Shown here: piece after piece, positions 40,655-52,199 of the stretch
Layout of the letters: the number at the start of each line of letters is the position of its first letter
Position numbering within the stretch: position 1 is the first letter of the stretch
Assembly (NCBI RefSeq): GCF_004798705.1
Contig: NZ_CP039290.1
Coordinates: 3,162,001-3,226,000, forward strand
Length of the DNA stretch: 64,000 bases
Reading direction: 5' to 3'
Origin: Arthrobacter sp. PAMC25564
GTDB taxonomy: Bacteria; Actinomycetota; Actinomycetes; Actinomycetales; Micrococcaceae
Made by a program: the position numbers and the translations under genes
Notes under the pieces: model-generated
Told to the model about the DNA's origin: nothing
What the model saw: the letters and a program-made list of their open reading frames with translations, nothing else
The model's database searches: none

Positions 40655-42178
40655 TCAGGCCTCGACACTGGGCAGCCGAAGCTCCGACACGTTCTTCTTC
40701 TTCTTTTCCGGCCACGGGCCGAGCTTGTCCTTGGTTACGGCTGCCCCGCCGTGACTGCCGGCGTCCGCCAGGTCGCCGACCTTGTGGACCTTGAGCATGT
40801 TCGTGGAACCGGCCTTTCCGGGAGGGGAACCGGCGGCGATGACGACCATGTCGCCGTCGTCCACCAGATCCATTTCCAGCAGGCTGCGGTCAACCTGGGC
40901 GGTCATTTCATCGGTGTGGTTGACCTGGGGCACCAGGACCGGCTGGATGCCCCAGGTCAGGGCGAGCTGGTTCCAGACGTGCTCCACCGGGGTGAAGGCG
41001 AACACCGGCTTGATCGGACGCAGCCGCGAGAGGCGGCGGGCGGAGTCACCGGACTGGGTGAAGGTACAGATGTACTTCGCGTCCAGCTGGTCGGCGATTT
41101 CGACTGCGGCCCGGGTGATGGCGCCGCCGCGGGTCTTGGGCTTCGTCCCCAGCGGAGGGACGCGCTCAAGGCCGTGGACCTCGGTGGATTCGATGATCCG
41201 GGCCATGACCTTGACCGTCTCGATCGGGTACTTGCCCACGCTGGTCTCGCCGGAGAGCATCACCGCGTCGGCGCCGTCGAGCACGGCGTTGGCGCAGTCG
41301 GACGCCTCGGCACGCGTCGGACGCGGGTTCTCGATCATGGACTCAAGCACCTGGGTGGCCACGATGACGGGCTTGGCCCAGCGACGTGCCAGTTCGATGG
41401 CGCGCTTCTGGACGATCGGCACTTCCTCCAGGGGAAGTTCCACGCCGAGGTCGCCACGGGCGACCATGATCGCGTCGAAGGCGTCGATGATCTCGTGCAG
41501 CTGCTCGACGGCCTGCGGCTTTTCAATCTTGGCGATTACCGGCACGCGGCGGCCTTCTTCGTCCATGATCTCGTGGACTCGCGTGATGTCCGAGGCATCG
41601 CGGACGAAGGAGAGGGCAACCATGTCCACGCCGCGGCGCATGGCCCAGCGCAGGTCGTCTTCATCTTTTTCGCTCAACGCCGGAACGTTGACGGCGACGC
41701 CGGGCAGGTTGATGCCCTTGTTGTTCGAGACCATGCCCCCGACCGTCACCTGGGTGACCACCTTGATGTCGTCGACTTCAAGGGCGCGCAGGGCGACCTT
41801 TCCGTCGTCGATCAGCAGGGCATCGCCGGGCTTGACGTCGTCGGTGAGGCTCTTCAGCGTCGTGGAGCAGATGTCCTTGGTGCCCGGAACGTCTTCGGTG
41901 GTGATGGTGAAGATGTCGCCGACAGCCAGCAGGTGAGGACCGTCAACGAAGCGGCCAAGACGGATCTTGGGCCCTTGCAGATCGGCCATGATGGCGACGG
42001 CCTTGCGGAGCTGTCCCGCGGCCTTCCGGACGTTCTCGTACGTGGTGTCATGCACGGCGTAATCGCCATGGCTCATGTTCATGCGGGCCACGTCGACACC
42101 CGCTTCGAGCACCGCGAGCGTGTTCTCGAAGCTCGCGATTGCCGGTCCAAAGGTGGCCACTATCTTAGCGCGTCTCAT
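40655..42178 (-). CDS. pyk: Pyruvate kinase
   Basis: A 507-residue glycolytic enzyme that converts phosphoenolpyruvate and ADP to pyruvate and ATP. It begins MRRAKIVATFGPA and has ARMNMSHG, DLQGPKIR, the metal/substrate segment MVARGDLGVELPLEEVPIVQ and MLSGETSVGKYP. The C-terminal allosteric domain includes TQSGDSARRLSRLRP. Length is slightly above the usual 475 because of a Lys-rich tail (EKKKKNVSELRL). It follows gltD on the same strand after 84 bp. Confidence 0.97.
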   Translation of the reverse strand: MRRAKIVATFGPAIASFENTLAVLEAGVDVARMNMSHGDYAVHDTTYENVRKAAGQLRKAVAIMADLQGPKIRLGRFVDGPHLLAVGDIFTITTEDVPGTKDICSTTLKSLTDDVKPGDALLIDDGKVALRALEVDDIKVVTQVTVGGMVSNNKGINLPGVAVNVPALSEKDEDDLRWAMRRGVDMVALSFVRDASDITRVHEIMDEEGRRVPVIAKIEKPQAVEQLHEIIDAFDAIMVARGDLGVELPLEEVPIVQKRAIELARRWAKPVIVATQVLESMIENPRPTRAEASDCANAVLDGADAVMLSGETSVGKYPIETVKVMARIIESTEVHGLERVPPLGTKPKTRGGAITRAAVEIADQLDAKYICTFTQSGDSARRLSRLRPIKPVFAFTPVEHVWNQLALTWGIQPVLVPQVNHTDEMTAQVDRSLLEMDLVDDGDMVVIAAGSPPGKAGSTNMLKVHKVGDLADAGSHGGAAVTKDKLGPWPEKKKKNVSELRLPSVEA

Positions 42179-42262
42179 ATACCTACCCTAGTAGTCTCGT
42201 GCATTGTTGAAGTTGGTGCAGGAGTGAACATCCGGGGCCCCGAAGGACCGTCTCGGCCCGGG

Positions 42263-43720
42263 CTACAGGACCGCCATCGCCCGATCGGTCGGGGCGACCG
42301 GAGCCGGAAGGATTGTGCTGCCCATCAGGAACTTGTCGACTGCAGCAGCGCAGGCGCGTCCCTCGGCGATGGCCCAGACAATGAGTGACTGGCCGCGGCC
42401 TGCGTCTCCGGCGACGAAGACACCTTCCGTGTTGGTCATGTAGTAACCGTCGCGTGCCACGTTCCCGCGGCCGTCGAAGTCGGCGCCGACTTGCTCGGTG
42501 ATCCCGGCCGCCTCAGGCCCGGTGAAGCCGAGGGACAGGAGGACCAGGTCCGCCGGGATGATCCGCTCGGTGCCGGCCTTCGGAAGGCGTTTGCCGTCAA
42601 CGAATTCGGTTTCCGCAACCTTCACGCCGGTGAGCTTGCCGTTCTCGCCGACGAACTCCACGGTGGAGGCGAGGTAGGTGCGTTCGCCGCCTTCCTCGTG
42701 GGCGCTGGCAACTTCGAACAGGGTGGGGAACGTCGGCCACGGCTGGTGGGCGGCGCGCTCCGCGGGCGGCTGCTTGCCGATAGCCAGCGTGGTCACGGAG
42801 GCGGCACCGTGGCGGTGGGCTGTACCGAGGCAGTCTGCTCCGGTATCGCCGCCGCCGAGGATCACGACGTGCTTGCCGGCGGCATTGATCGGGTTTTCCA
42901 CCGTCTCCCCCGCCACGGCACGGTTGGCCGGCACGAGGTAGTCCATCGCGAAGTCGACGCCCTCGAGCTCGCGTCCCGGGATGGCCAGGTCACGCGGGAC
43001 AGTGGCGCCGGTGGCGACCACGACGGCGTCGTAACGGCGGCGCAGTTGCTCCCAAGTCACGTCCGTGCCGACGGCGACGCCGGTCCGGAAGCGGGTGCCT
43101 TCGGCCTTCATCTGCTCCAGCCGGCGGTCCACGTGCTCTTTTTCCATCTTGAAGTCGGGGATCCCGTAGCGCAGGAGCCCGCCGATCTTGTCGTCGCGCT
43201 CGTACACGGCGACGGTGTGGCCCACCCGGGTCAGCTGCTGTGCGACGGCGAGCCCGGCCGGGCCGGATCCGACGACAGCGACCGTCTTGCCGGTGAGGCG
43301 GGCCGGCGGCAGCGGGGTGACCCAGCCGTTGTCGAAGGCCTGGTCGACGATCGAGACCTCGACCTGCTTGATGGTGACGGCGGGCTGGTTGATGCCCAGC
43401 ACGCAGGACGCCTCGCAGGGGGCCGGGCACAGCCGCCCGGTGAACTCGGGGAAGTTGTTGGTGGCGTGCAGCCGCTCCATGGCTTCCTCGCCCTTGTCCC
43501 GCCAGATGAGGTCATTCCATTCGGGAATGAGGTTGCCCAGCGGGCAGCCCTGGTGGCAGAACGGCACACCGCAGTCCATGCAGCGGCCGGCCTGGCTCTT
43601 CAGGACGCCCTTTTCCTGGGCCTCATAGACTTCCTTCCAGTCCATGATGCGGACCGGAACGGGGCGGCGTGGCTGTGTTTCACGCTGGCGTACTTTCAGA
43701 AATCCGCGTGGGTCAGCCAC
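42263..43720 (-). CDS. gltD: Glutamate synthase (NADPH) small subunit
   Basis: A 485-residue FAD/iron-sulfur subunit that passes electrons from NADPH to the large subunit. The N-terminal cysteine clusters are [17 protein letters not shown] and CPAPCEASC. The FAD motif is [15 protein letters not shown] and the NADPH motif [13 protein letters not shown]. It starts at a GTG eight bases inside the end of gltB, so translation is coupled. With GltB it makes two glutamates from glutamine and 2-oxoglutarate. Confidence 0.97.
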   Translation of the reverse strand: MADPRGFLKVRQRETQPRRPVPVRIMDWKEVYEAQEKGVLKSQAGRCMDCGVPFCHQGCPLGNLIPEWNDLIWRDKGEEAMERLHATNNFPEFTGRLCPAPCEASCVLGINQPAVTIKQVEVSIVDQAFDNGWVTPLPPARLTGKTVAVVGSGPAGLAVAQQLTRVGHTVAVYERDDKIGGLLRYGIPDFKMEKEHVDRRLEQMKAEGTRFRTGVAVGTDVTWEQLRRRYDAVVVATGATVPRDLAIPGRELEGVDFAMDYLVPANRAVAGETVENPINAAGKHVVILGGGDTGADCLGTAHRHGAASVTTLAIGKQPPAERAAHQPWPTFPTLFEVASAHEEGGERTYLASTVEFVGENGKLTGVKVAETEFVDGKRLPKAGTERIIPADLVLLSLGFTGPEAAGITEQVGADFDGRGNVARDGYYMTNTEGVFVAGDAGRGQSLIVWAIAEGRACAAAVDKFLMGSTILPAPVAPTDRAMAVL

Positions 43721-46700
43721 CGGTCACCTCCAGGATTCGAGACCAAACTTCTTCGCCGTCGGGGTCAAGGCCCTCTTCGATGGCGTCAAGACGGGTTTGC
43801 AGTACGGCCGCGTAGTCGCGCGGCAGCACCTTGGTTATGCGGGCCGCGGTGTCGTCGAAGTTCTCGAGCAGCCGCGCCGCGAGCAGCGACTCGGTCTCTT
43901 CGAGGTGCTTGACGAGCAGTCCGTGGACAATGTCGCGGTCCTCGGCGTCCAGTTCGCGCAACTGCAGCTCACCGGACTCCAGGGCCTGCTTGTTCACGCG
44001 GGCGGTCTGCAGGTCCAGCACATAGGCCGTGCCTCCGGACATGCCGGCGCCGAAGTTACGGCCGGTGCGCCCGATGATGAGCGTCTGGCCGCCGGTCATG
44101 TACTCGCAGCCGTGGTCGCCGATTCCTTCGACCACCGCGGTGGCGCCGGAGTTGCGGACCAGGAATCGTTCGCCCACCTGGCCGCGCAGGAACATCTCGC
44201 CGCTCGTGGCGCCGTAGCCGATCACGTTTCCGGCGATCACATTGCGCTCCGCAGGGAAGACGTTCGTGCGGTCCGGCCGGACGATGATGCGTCCGCCGGA
44301 GAGCCCCTTGCCCACGTAGTCGTTGGAGTCGCCGAACATGCGCAGCGTGATGCCGGCCGGCAGGAAGGCACCCAGCGACTGCCCGGCGGTGCCGGTCAGG
44401 GTGATGTCGATCGTGTCCGCCGCCAGCACGTCCGTGCTGAAGGTCTTGGTGACCACGTGCCCCAGCATGGTGCCGACGGAGCGGTCCGTGTTGATCACGT
44501 TCACCGCGATCTTCACCGGGGTGCGGTCGCTCAGGGCCTCGGCGGCCATCCCGATCAGGCGCTGGTCGAAGTGCTTGTCCAGCTCGTGGTTCTGCGTGGT
44601 CAGGTTGCGCAGCGGCGCGTCGTCGTCGAACTCGAGTCCGTGCAGGATCGGGTCCAGGTCCAGCCCTTCGGCCTTCCAGTGGTTGATCGCATCACGGGTA
44701 TCGAGCATTTCGGCGTGGCCGATCACTTCCTCGATGGTCCGGAAGCCCAGCTCGGCCAGGATCTCCCGGACTTCCTCGGCGAGGAATTCGAAGAAGTTGA
44801 CCACGTACTCGGCCTTGCCGCTGAAGCGGGACCGAAGTTCCGGGTTCTGCGTCGCGACGCCCACCGGGCAGGTGTCCAGGTGGCAGACACGCATCATGAT
44901 GCAGCCCGAGACCACCAGCGGGGCCGTGGCGAAACCGAATTCCTCGCCGCCCAGCAGCGCGGCGATCACGACATCGCGGCCGGTCTTGAGCTGGCCGTCC
45001 ACCTGCACCACGACGCGGTCGCGCAGGCCGTTGAGCATGAGGGTCTGCTGCGTCTCGGCGAGGCCCAGCTCCCAGGGGATGCCGGCGTGCTTGAGCGAGT
45101 TCAACGGAGAGGCGCCGGTGCCGCCGTCGTGCCCGGACACCAGGACGACGTCGGCCTTGGCCTTCGTGACGCCGGCGGCGACCGTGCCGATCCCCACCTC
45201 GGAGACGAGCTTGACGTGCACGCGTGCCGAGGGGTTGGCCCGCTTGGCATCGTAAATCAGCTGCGCGAGGTCCTCGATCGAGTAGATGTCGTGGTGCGGG
45301 GGCGGGGAGATCAGCCCGACGCCGGGCGTCGAGTGCCGCGTCCGGGCCACCCACGGGTAGACCTTCTGCGCCATCAACTGGCCGCCTTCACCGGGCTTGG
45401 CGCCCTGCGCCATCTTGATCTGGATGTCGTCGGCGTTGCTCAGGTACAGGCTCGTGACGCCGAAGCGTCCGGAGGCGATCTGCTTGACCGCCGAGCGGCG
45501 CTCCGGATCCAGCAGCCGGTCAACGTCCTCGCCGCCCTCGCCGGTGTTGGACTTGCCGCCCAGCCGGTTCATGGCGATCGCGAGGGTCTCGTGGGCCTCC
45601 TTGGAGATCGAGCCGTAGCTCATGGCGCCGGTGGAGAACCGCTTGACGATGCTGGAGACCGGCTCCACTTCCTCCAGCGGAACCGCCGGGCGGAGCCCGG
45701 ACTTGAACTTCAGCAGCCCGCGCAGGGTCATGAGGTTCTCGGACTGGTCGTCCACGCCCCGGGTGTAGGACTTGAAGATGTCATAGCGGCGCTCACGCGT
45801 GGCGTGCTGCAGCCGGAAGATCGTCTCCGGGTTGAACAGGTGCGGCTCGCCGTCGCGGCGCCACTGGTACTCGCCGCCGCCCAGCAGGGGGCGGTGCGGC
45901 TGTTCGATGCCCCCTTCGGGGTAGGCCATCTGGTGGCGTGCCGACACCTCGGCAGCGATCACGTCGAGGCCTACGCCGCCGAGCTGGGAGTGCGTGCCGG
46001 CGAAGAACTCGTCCACGAGTTCCTGGCCAAGGCCCAGGGCTTCGAAGGTCTGGGCTCCGGTGTAGGAGGCCACGGTGGAGATGCCCATCTTGGACATGAT
46101 CTTCAGGACGCCCTTGCCGAGGCCCTTGATCAGGTTGTAGACGCCGTCCTGCGGAGTCACCCCGACCACGTCGCCGGTGCTGATGAGCTGTTCCACGGAT
46201 TCCATGGCCAGGTACGGGTTCACGGCGGACGCGCCGTAGCCGATCAGCACGGCCACGTGGTGCGTCTCGCGGACGTCGCCGGCCTCGACCACCAGCGCGG
46301 TCTTGGTGCGGTTGGCGCTGCGGAGCAGGTGGTGGTGCACGGCGCTGACGAGCAGCAGGGACGGGATCGGCGCCCACTGCGCGTTCGAGTCACGGTCCGA
46401 GAGCACAACGTACTGCACGCCCCGGTTGATGGCGCCGGAGACCTGTTCGCAGATTTCGGTCAGCCGGGCACGCAGGGCGTTCTCGCCGCCTTCGGGGCGG
46501 TACAGGCCGCGGACCTTCATCGCGACCCTGTCGCCGTCGGCGTTCTCGATGTTCGCGATCTTGGCGAGCTGGTCGTTGTTGATCACGGGGAACGGCAGCG
46601 ACACCTGCGGCTGGCGGACCTGCTTGGTGTCGAGCAGGTTGCCGTTGGGGCCGATGGCACACGTCAGGGACGTGACCAGTTCCTCCCGGATGGCGTCCAG

Positions 46701-48329
46701 CGGCGGGTTGGTGACCTGCGCGAAGGACTGCACAAAGTAGTCGAACAGCAGGCGCGGGCGCTTGGAGAGCACAGCCACGGGGGTGTCCGAGCCCATCGCG
46801 CCGAGCGGCTCGGCGCCGGTCCGGGCCATCGGGCCGAGCAGGATCTTCAGTTCCTCGGTGGTGTAGCCGAAGGTCCGCTGGCGGATGTTGACCGACGCGG
46901 GGGTGTGCACAACGTGCTCACGTTCCGGCAGGTCCGCCAGCTCGATCAGGTTGTCCTTGACCCAGTCGGCCCAGGGGTTGGCGGCGGCCATCTCGGCCTT
47001 GACCTCGGCGTCGTCGATGATCCGGCCGGCCTCGGTGTCCACGAGGAACATCTTGCCCGGGGAAACCCGGCCCTTCTTGACCACCTTGGAGGGTTCGACG
47101 TCGATCACACCGACCTCGGAGGCGAAGATGATCAGTCCGTCTTCGGTGATCCAGTAGCGTCCGGGACGCAGACCGTTGCGGTCCAGGGTGGCGCCGACGA
47201 GGTTGCCGTCGGTGAAGGAGACGGCAGCAGGGCCGTCCCACGGTTCCATCAGCAGGGAGTGGTACTCGTAGAAAGCGCGGCGTGCCGGATCCATCGTGGC
47301 GTGGTTTTCCCAGGCCTCGGGGATCATCATCATGATCGAGTGCGTGATGGGGCGGCCGGAGAGCCAGAGCAATTCCGCCACCTCGTCGAACGACGCCGAG
47401 TCGGACGCGCCCGGGGTGCAGATCGGGTAGAGCTCTTCCGGTGACTCCCCCAGCAGCGGGTTGGCCAGCTGTGACTGGCGGGCGCGCATCCAGTTGCGGT
47501 TGCCCTTGACCGTGTTGATCTCGCCGTTGTGCGCGATGGTCCGGAAGGGCTGGGCCAGGGGCCAGGACGGGAAGGTGTTGGTGGAGAAGCGCGAGTGGAC
47601 AATCGCGAGCTTGGTCTTGAAGCGCTTGTCCGAGAGATCCGGGTAGAACGGCTCCAGCTGGGCGGTGGTCAGCATGCCCTTGTAGACGATGGTCCGTGAG
47701 GACAGCGAGGGGAAGTAGACGCCGAACTTGTTCTGGGCGCGCTTGCGGATCCGCCAGGCCCGGGAATCGAGTTCGTTGCGCTCGAGGACCTCGCCGGTGC
47801 TTGAGGCAAAGAAGGGCTGCGAGAAGTGCGGCATGCAGGCCCGGGCCATGGCGCCGACGAGGTCGGCCACGATGGGCAGTTCGCGCCAGCCGAGGACGGT
47901 GAGGCCCTCTTTCGCTGCGAGGCTTTCGATTCCGGCCTTGGCCGCGTCTGATTCCCGCTGTTCGGCGGGCAGGAAGGCGGTCCCGACGACGTACTGGCCG
48001 GGGGCGGGAAGTTCGAAGTCCGTGACCGCGCGGAAGAACTCGTCCGGCACCTGCATCAGCAGTCCGGCACCATCGCCGGTGCCTTCGTCCGCGCCCACGG
48101 CACCACGGTGTTCGAGGTTGCGTAGGGCCGTCAGCGCGGCGTCGACAATGTCATAGCCGGGTTCGCCGCGGAGGGTGGCGATGATGGCGAGGCCGCAGGC
48201 GTCCTTCTCCTGCTCGGGGTTGTAGAGACCCGCTGCTTCCGGCATCGCCGCGAAACGCTTAAAGGGTGACATGGCGGCCGCTGGCTCGTTAGGCTCGGAC
48301 CAACTGGGGCTGTGCAGGGTTTGGGTCAT
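43713..48329 (-). CDS. gltB: Glutamate synthase (NADPH) large subunit
   Basis: A 1538-residue enzyme with an N-terminal amidotransferase domain, central and FMN domains, and a C-terminal GXGXG beta-helix. The nucleophile after maturation is C45 in KDACGLA. The FMN/3Fe-4S part carries [20 protein letters not shown] and [13 protein letters not shown], which holds two cluster cysteines. AAGGA 8 bases before the ATG complementary to 48327-48329 sets the start; a longer frame exists but lacks a ribosome site. It forms an operon with gltD. Confidence 0.97.
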   Translation of the reverse strand: MTQTLHSPSWSEPNEPAAAMSPFKRFAAMPEAAGLYNPEQEKDACGLAIIATLRGEPGYDIVDAALTALRNLEHRGAVGADEGTGDGAGLLMQVPDEFFRAVTDFELPAPGQYVVGTAFLPAEQRESDAAKAGIESLAAKEGLTVLGWRELPIVADLVGAMARACMPHFSQPFFASSTGEVLERNELDSRAWRIRKRAQNKFGVYFPSLSSRTIVYKGMLTTAQLEPFYPDLSDKRFKTKLAIVHSRFSTNTFPSWPLAQPFRTIAHNGEINTVKGNRNWMRARQSQLANPLLGESPEELYPICTPGASDSASFDEVAELLWLSGRPITHSIMMMIPEAWENHATMDPARRAFYEYHSLLMEPWDGPAAVSFTDGNLVGATLDRNGLRPGRYWITEDGLIIFASEVGVIDVEPSKVVKKGRVSPGKMFLVDTEAGRIIDDAEVKAEMAAANPWADWVKDNLIELADLPEREHVVHTPASVNIRQRTFGYTTEELKILLGPMARTGAEPLGAMGSDTPVAVLSKRPRLLFDYFVQSFAQVTNPPLDAIREELVTSLTCAIGPNGNLLDTKQVRQPQVSLPFPVINNDQLAKIANIENADGDRVAMKVRGLYRPEGGENALRARLTEICEQVSGAINRGVQYVVLSDRDSNAQWAPIPSLLLVSAVHHHLLRSANRTKTALVVEAGDVRETHHVAVLIGYGASAVNPYLAMESVEQLISTGDVVGVTPQDGVYNLIKGLGKGVLKIMSKMGISTVASYTGAQTFEALGLGQELVDEFFAGTHSQLGGVGLDVIAAEVSARHQMAYPEGGIEQPHRPLLGGGEYQWRRDGEPHLFNPETIFRLQHATRERRYDIFKSYTRGVDDQSENLMTLRGLLKFKSGLRPAVPLEEVEPVSSIVKRFSTGAMSYGSISKEAHETLAIAMNRLGGKSNTGEGGEDVDRLLDPERRSAVKQIASGRFGVTSLYLSNADDIQIKMAQGAKPGEGGQLMAQKVYPWVARTRHSTPGVGLISPPPHHDIYSIEDLAQLIYDAKRANPSARVHVKLVSEVGIGTVAAGVTKAKADVVLVSGHDGGTGASPLNSLKHAGIPWELGLAETQQTLMLNGLRDRVVVQVDGQLKTGRDVVIAALLGGEEFGFATAPLVVSGCIMMRVCHLDTCPVGVATQNPELRSRFSGKAEYVVNFFEFLAEEVREILAELGFRTIEEVIGHAEMLDTRDAINHWKAEGLDLDPILHGLEFDDDAPLRNLTTQNHELDKHFDQRLIGMAAEALSDRTPVKIAVNVINTDRSVGTMLGHVVTKTFSTDVLAADTIDITLTGTAGQSLGAFLPAGITLRMFGDSNDYVGKGLSGGRIIVRPDRTNVFPAERNVIAGNVIGYGATSGEMFLRGQVGERFLVRNSGATAVVEGIGDHGCEYMTGGQTLIIGRTGRNFGAGMSGGTAYVLDLQTARVNKQALESGELQLRELDAEDRDIVHGLLVKHLEETESLLAARLLENFDDTAARITKVLPRDYAAVLQTRLDAIEEGLDPDGEEVWSRILEVTGG

Positions 48330-48428
48330 GGGAGACGTCCTTCCTCCTGATCGTGCGTATGGGAGGGACAACATTGGCCCCACTCCGCGCGCCGGCTTGA
48401 CGGGCACAACAAAGTGTTTCTAACTGGA

Positions 48429-48458
48429 ATTGTAGGCCAGCCCGGCCTGCTGCACGAA
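48429..48458 (-). promoter_or_regulatory. Possible gltB promoter
   Basis: On the minus strand TACAAT (48434-48429) is preceded by TTCGTG (48458-48453) at 18 bp. It lies about 100 nt upstream of the gltB start. The -35 box is a weak match. Confidence 0.3.
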
Positions 48459-48592
48459 CAGTTACGCGGGCCGCTGGCCTTGGCTTGCCCGGCTTGCAGC
48501 TGTGTGCAGTAGGGGATTTGCCATGGTGCCACGACGTTGTGGAAACGGGCTCTGGGAGCGGTAGCTCCGCGGGCCTGGGTGCCGGTGCTGTA

Positions 48593-49861
48593 TTACTTGG
48601 TGCGGTCAGCGTCCGGCGCGGTTCCGGTGGCCTGGTGGCCGGTGAGTCCGGCTGCCGGGGACCCGGCGGCGGGCTTAGTGCCACCAGTGGATTCCCTGGA
48701 CGCTTCAGCTGGGGCGGAAGCGTGCCCTGAACCGCTCTTGTTATCACGGAGATTATCACGGGATTCACTATCTGAGACAGCCGGGTCCGCATCGCGGATA
48801 GTTCCAGCCCCTGCCGGAACCGTTGCCGGCTCCCTGGTTTCGAGGCCGGAATCCGCCACGTCGGCCGTGGCGGCGCCGGTCTCAGCCGGCCCCGCGGCTG
48901 GCCCCGCCGGCTCTGCGTCCGACTCCGCTGCAGCCTCTGATCCGGGCTCCGCAGCCGCGGGTTCGCGGCCGGGCAGGTAGACGGTATCCGGTTCGGTCCG
49001 CTTCCGCAGCCCGAGGACGACGAAGAACACGAGTGCCGCCGCGAGGACGAAGATGCTGGTCCAGACGTTGAGCCTGGTGGTGACGCCGAAGAGCGTGATC
49101 TGCTCGGCGTCGTCGATCCGCATGGCCTCTATCCAGACCCGGCCCAGCGTGTAGTAGATGGCATAGAGCCAGAACAGCCGGCTGCGGCGGAAATTGAACT
49201 TCCGGTCCAGCGCCAGCAGGATGACCACGCCCACGAGGTTCCACAGGGACTCGTAGAGGAACGTCGGGTGGAAGAGGGTGTCCGCCGGCATCCCGGCAGG
49301 GAAGTTCGGGCTGTTGGGGTCAATCTGCAGCCCCCACGGCAGCGTGGTGGGGCCGCCGAAGAGCTCCTGGTTGAAGTAGTTCCCCCAGCGGCCGATCGCC
49401 TGTGCCAGCAGCAGTCCCGGCGCGGCGGCGTCCATGAAGGCGCTCAGCTTGACGCCCGCGCGGCGGCAGCCGATCCAGGCGCCCACAGCCCCGAGCAGCA
49501 CGGCACCCCAGATGCCCAGTCCGCCACGTTGGATCTGCGGGATCAGCGACAGGTCGCCCGTGCCGTCAAAACCGGGGCCGAAGTACGCGTCCGGCGAGGA
49601 CACCACATGGTAGAGACGTCCGCCGACGATGCCGAAGGGGACCGCCCAGATGGCGATGTCCCAGACGCTGCCCTCCGGGGCTCCGCGCCGTGCCCAGCGG
49701 GCGGACGTGAGCCAAAGACCGGCGATGATGCCGGCGAGGATGCACAGCGCGTAGGCATGGATACGCAGGGACCCCCACGGAAGCGGGATGTCGAATCCGG
49801 ACCAGACCGGGCTCGGAATGCTCGCGGGAATCATCGCCGCCACGTGGAGGACTGACTGCAT
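48593..49861 (-). CDS. lgt: Prolipoprotein diacylglyceryl transferase
   Basis: A 422-residue membrane enzyme that transfers diacylglyceryl from phosphatidylglycerol to the cysteine of prolipoproteins. The signature AQAIGRWGNYFNQELFGGPT is clear, as are GGLGIWGAVLLG and HPTFLYESLWN. About seven membrane helices fill residues 1-295. The last 120 residues are a low-complexity Ala/Pro/Glu/Asp tail not needed for the family fold and probably cytoplasmic. The gene begins 3 bp after the trpA stop, so it is the last member of the trp operon. Confidence 0.95.
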   Translation of the reverse strand: MQSVLHVAAMIPASIPSPVWSGFDIPLPWGSLRIHAYALCILAGIIAGLWLTSARWARRGAPEGSVWDIAIWAVPFGIVGGRLYHVVSSPDAYFGPGFDGTGDLSLIPQIQRGGLGIWGAVLLGAVGAWIGCRRAGVKLSAFMDAAAPGLLLAQAIGRWGNYFNQELFGGPTTLPWGLQIDPNSPNFPAGMPADTLFHPTFLYESLWNLVGVVILLALDRKFNFRRSRLFWLYAIYYTLGRVWIEAMRIDDAEQITLFGVTTRLNVWTSIFVLAAALVFFVVLGLRKRTEPDTVYLPGREPAAAEPGSEAAAESDAEPAGPAAGPAETGAATADVADSGLETREPATVPAGAGTIRDADPAVSDSESRDNLRDNKSGSGHASAPAEASRESTGGTKPAAGSPAAGLTGHQATGTAPDADRTK

Positions 49862-49864
49862 TGC

Positions 49865-50689
49865 TTACGCTTCTTCCTTGTGAAGGCCGCTGCTGAGGTC
49901 TTTCGTCAAGGACGCTACGGCATCCACACCGCCGTCGCGGATGGCCGCGACGAGGGCGGTGCCCACAATCACCCCGTCCGCGTAGGCAGCGATTTCGCGG
50001 ACTTGGTCCGCGTTGGAAACCCCGAGGCCCACGCAGACGCGCTCCGCGCCTGCCGCGTGCGCGGCGGCCACCACGTCCTTGGCCGCGGAGCTGACCGAGC
50101 TGCGGGCGCCGGTGACACCCATGATGGACACGGCATAGACGAAGCCGCGGCTCGCCTCGACCGTGCGCTTCATCCGTTCCGGCGAGGACGACGGCGCCAC
50201 GAGGAACACCCGGTCCAGTCCGTACTTGTCCGAGGCCGCCATCCACTCCGAGGCTTCGTCCGGGATCAGGTCCGGGGTGATCAGCCCGGCTCCCCCGGCT
50301 TCGGCCAGGCGCCGGGAGAACTCGTCCACGCCCATCCGGACCACGGGGTTCCAGTACGTCATGACCAGCACGGCTGCGTCGGTCTTGCTCGTGATGCCGG
50401 CGACGACGTCGAAGACCTGGCGGACGTGGAAGCCCTTGGCAAGGGCCTCGGTGGTGGCCGCCTGGATGACGTGGCCGTCCATCACCGGATCGGAATACGG
50501 GATGCCGATCTCGATCAGGTCGGCGCCGTTTTCGGCCAGGGCGATGCCTGCCGCGATGGTGTCTTCAACGCTTGGGTAGCCAGCGGGCAGGTAGCCGATC
50601 AGCGCGGACCGGCCCTGTCCCTTGGCACGGTCAATGGCCGCTGCCGACTTGCTGGCGGGCTGGCGGGTGGTGTCCGGGACGGTGCTCAC
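49865..50689 (-). CDS. trpA: Tryptophan synthase alpha chain
   Basis: A 274-residue TIM-barrel enzyme that cleaves indole-3-glycerol phosphate to indole and glyceraldehyde 3-phosphate. The segments [31 protein letters not shown] and [16 protein letters not shown] are characteristic; the catalytic glutamate is in LIEIGIP. The GTG start overlaps the trpB stop (GTGA). It works as a complex with TrpB. Confidence 0.96.
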   Translation of the reverse strand: MSTVPDTTRQPASKSAAAIDRAKGQGRSALIGYLPAGYPSVEDTIAAGIALAENGADLIEIGIPYSDPVMDGHVIQAATTEALAKGFHVRQVFDVVAGITSKTDAAVLVMTYWNPVVRMGVDEFSRRLAEAGGAGLITPDLIPDEASEWMAASDKYGLDRVFLVAPSSSPERMKRTVEASRGFVYAVSIMGVTGARSSVSSAAKDVVAAAHAAGAERVCVGLGVSNADQVREIAAYADGVIVGTALVAAIRDGGVDAVASLTKDLSSGLHKEEA

Positions 50690-52056
50690 AGCTGTTCCCC
50701 CTCTTGGGCGATCTCGGCTTCGGGCGAATCCTTCTCCAGCAGGTTGAACCATTCCGCGGCCGTGGCCACGTCCTTGTCGCCGCGGCCGGACAGGTTCACG
50801 ATCACGATCTTCTCTGACGCTTTTCCTGCGGCGTCGCCTGCGGCCGCCAGCCGCTGGCCGACCTTGATGGCGCCGGCGAGGGCGTGGGCGGACTCGATGG
50901 CGGGGATGATGCCCTCGGTCCGGCAGAGCAGGCGGAACGCCTCCATGGCCTCGCTGTCGGTGATGGGTTCATAGCTGACGCGGCCGATGTCGGCGAGGTA
51001 GGAGTGCTCGGGGCCGACCCCGGGGTAATCCAGGCCGGCCGAGATGGAGTGCGATTCGATGGTCTGGCCGTCGTCGTCCTGCATGAGGTAGGAGCGGGCG
51101 CCGTGCAGCACGCCGGGCTTGCCCAGGGTGATGGTGGCCGCGTGGCGTCCGGTTTCGACGCCGTCGCCGCCGGCCTCGAAGCCGTAGATCTTCACCGAGG
51201 GATCGTCGAGGAAGCCGTGGAAGATGCCGATCGCATTCGAGCCGCCGCCGATGCAGGCGCAGACGGCGTCCGGCAGCCGGCCGGTCTGCTCCAGGATCTG
51301 GGTGCGGGCCTCCTCGCCGATCACCTCGTGGAAGTACCGGACCATGGCCGGGAAGGGGTGCGCCCCCGCGGCGGTGCCGAGCAGGTAGTGGGTGTTGCCG
51401 ACGTTGGCTACCCAGTCGCGGAGCGCCTCGTTGATGGCGTCCTTGAGCGTCTGCGATCCGCTGGTCACCGGGATGACGGTGGCGCCGAGGAGCTCCATCC
51501 GGGCCACGTTCAGTGCCTGCCGGCGGCAGTCCTCGGCGCCCATGTAGACGACGCACTCCAGCCCCATCAGGGCGGCGGCGGTCGCGCTGGCAACACCATG
51601 CTGTCCGGCCCCGGTTTCCGCGATGATGCGGGTCTTGCCCATGCGCTTGGCGAGCAGGGCCTGGCCCAGCACGTTGTTGATCTTGTGCGATCCGGTGTGG
51701 TTCAGATCCTCGCGCTTGAGGAAGATCCGCACTCCCCCGGCGTGCTGGGCGAAGCGCTTCGCCTCGGTCAGCAGCGAGGGCCGGCCCGAGTAGTTCTTGT
51801 TCAGCTCGGCGATCTGCGCGATGAACTCAGGATCGGCCTTGGCCTTCTCGAAGGTGTCCTCGAGTTCGTCCAGGGCTGCGATCAGCGACTCGGGCATCCA
51901 TCGGCCGCCGTAGGAGCCGAAGTAGGGCCCAGGGGCATGCCGCAAGGACGGCGTGCCGTCCGGACGCTCACCGTCCGGCCGTCCACCGTGCAGAAACGCG
52001 TCCACGGCGCTGTCGTCTGAGCCGGCTGCTGGCGCATCGACCATCAGTCTCACCAT
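50686..52056 (-). CDS. trpB: Tryptophan synthase beta chain
   Basis: A 456-residue PLP enzyme that joins indole and serine. The PLP lysine is in [20 protein letters not shown], and GGGSNAIG binds the cofactor phosphate. The N-terminal 40 residues before [15 protein letters not shown] are longer than in E. coli; an internal ATG at 52044 would shorten it by 4 residues. It overlaps trpA and lies 143 bp after trpC, a gap with GC-rich inverted repeats but no gene. Confidence 0.96.
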   Translation of the reverse strand: MVRLMVDAPAAGSDDSAVDAFLHGGRPDGERPDGTPSLRHAPGPYFGSYGGRWMPESLIAALDELEDTFEKAKADPEFIAQIAELNKNYSGRPSLLTEAKRFAQHAGGVRIFLKREDLNHTGSHKINNVLGQALLAKRMGKTRIIAETGAGQHGVASATAAALMGLECVVYMGAEDCRRQALNVARMELLGATVIPVTSGSQTLKDAINEALRDWVANVGNTHYLLGTAAGAHPFPAMVRYFHEVIGEEARTQILEQTGRLPDAVCACIGGGSNAIGIFHGFLDDPSVKIYGFEAGGDGVETGRHAATITLGKPGVLHGARSYLMQDDDGQTIESHSISAGLDYPGVGPEHSYLADIGRVSYEPITDSEAMEAFRLLCRTEGIIPAIESAHALAGAIKVGQRLAAAGDAAGKASEKIVIVNLSGRGDKDVATAAEWFNLLEKDSPEAEIAQEGEQL

Positions 52057-52199
52057 CCTGTTCCACTGCTAGCTATAAGGATCTGCGGAATTGCTCCGCA
52101 AAATATCTAAGGTCTCCGCGGGCCTGACGGCACACCGGGCCCTGGCACTGGCGGCCGGGCGCCGGCAGCCGGGCCGGGCCTGCCACGCCTGCGTGCGGA

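Noticed and set aside
40751..42388. A 545-codon plus-strand frame opposite pyruvate kinase
   Set aside because: It is the antisense of pyk, with no recognisable motif.
43644..47444. A 1266-codon open frame on the plus strand opposite gltB
   Set aside because: It is the mirror of the real gltB codons; its sequence is Gly/Val/Gln/Arg-rich with no family motif, as expected for antisense frames in GC-rich DNA.
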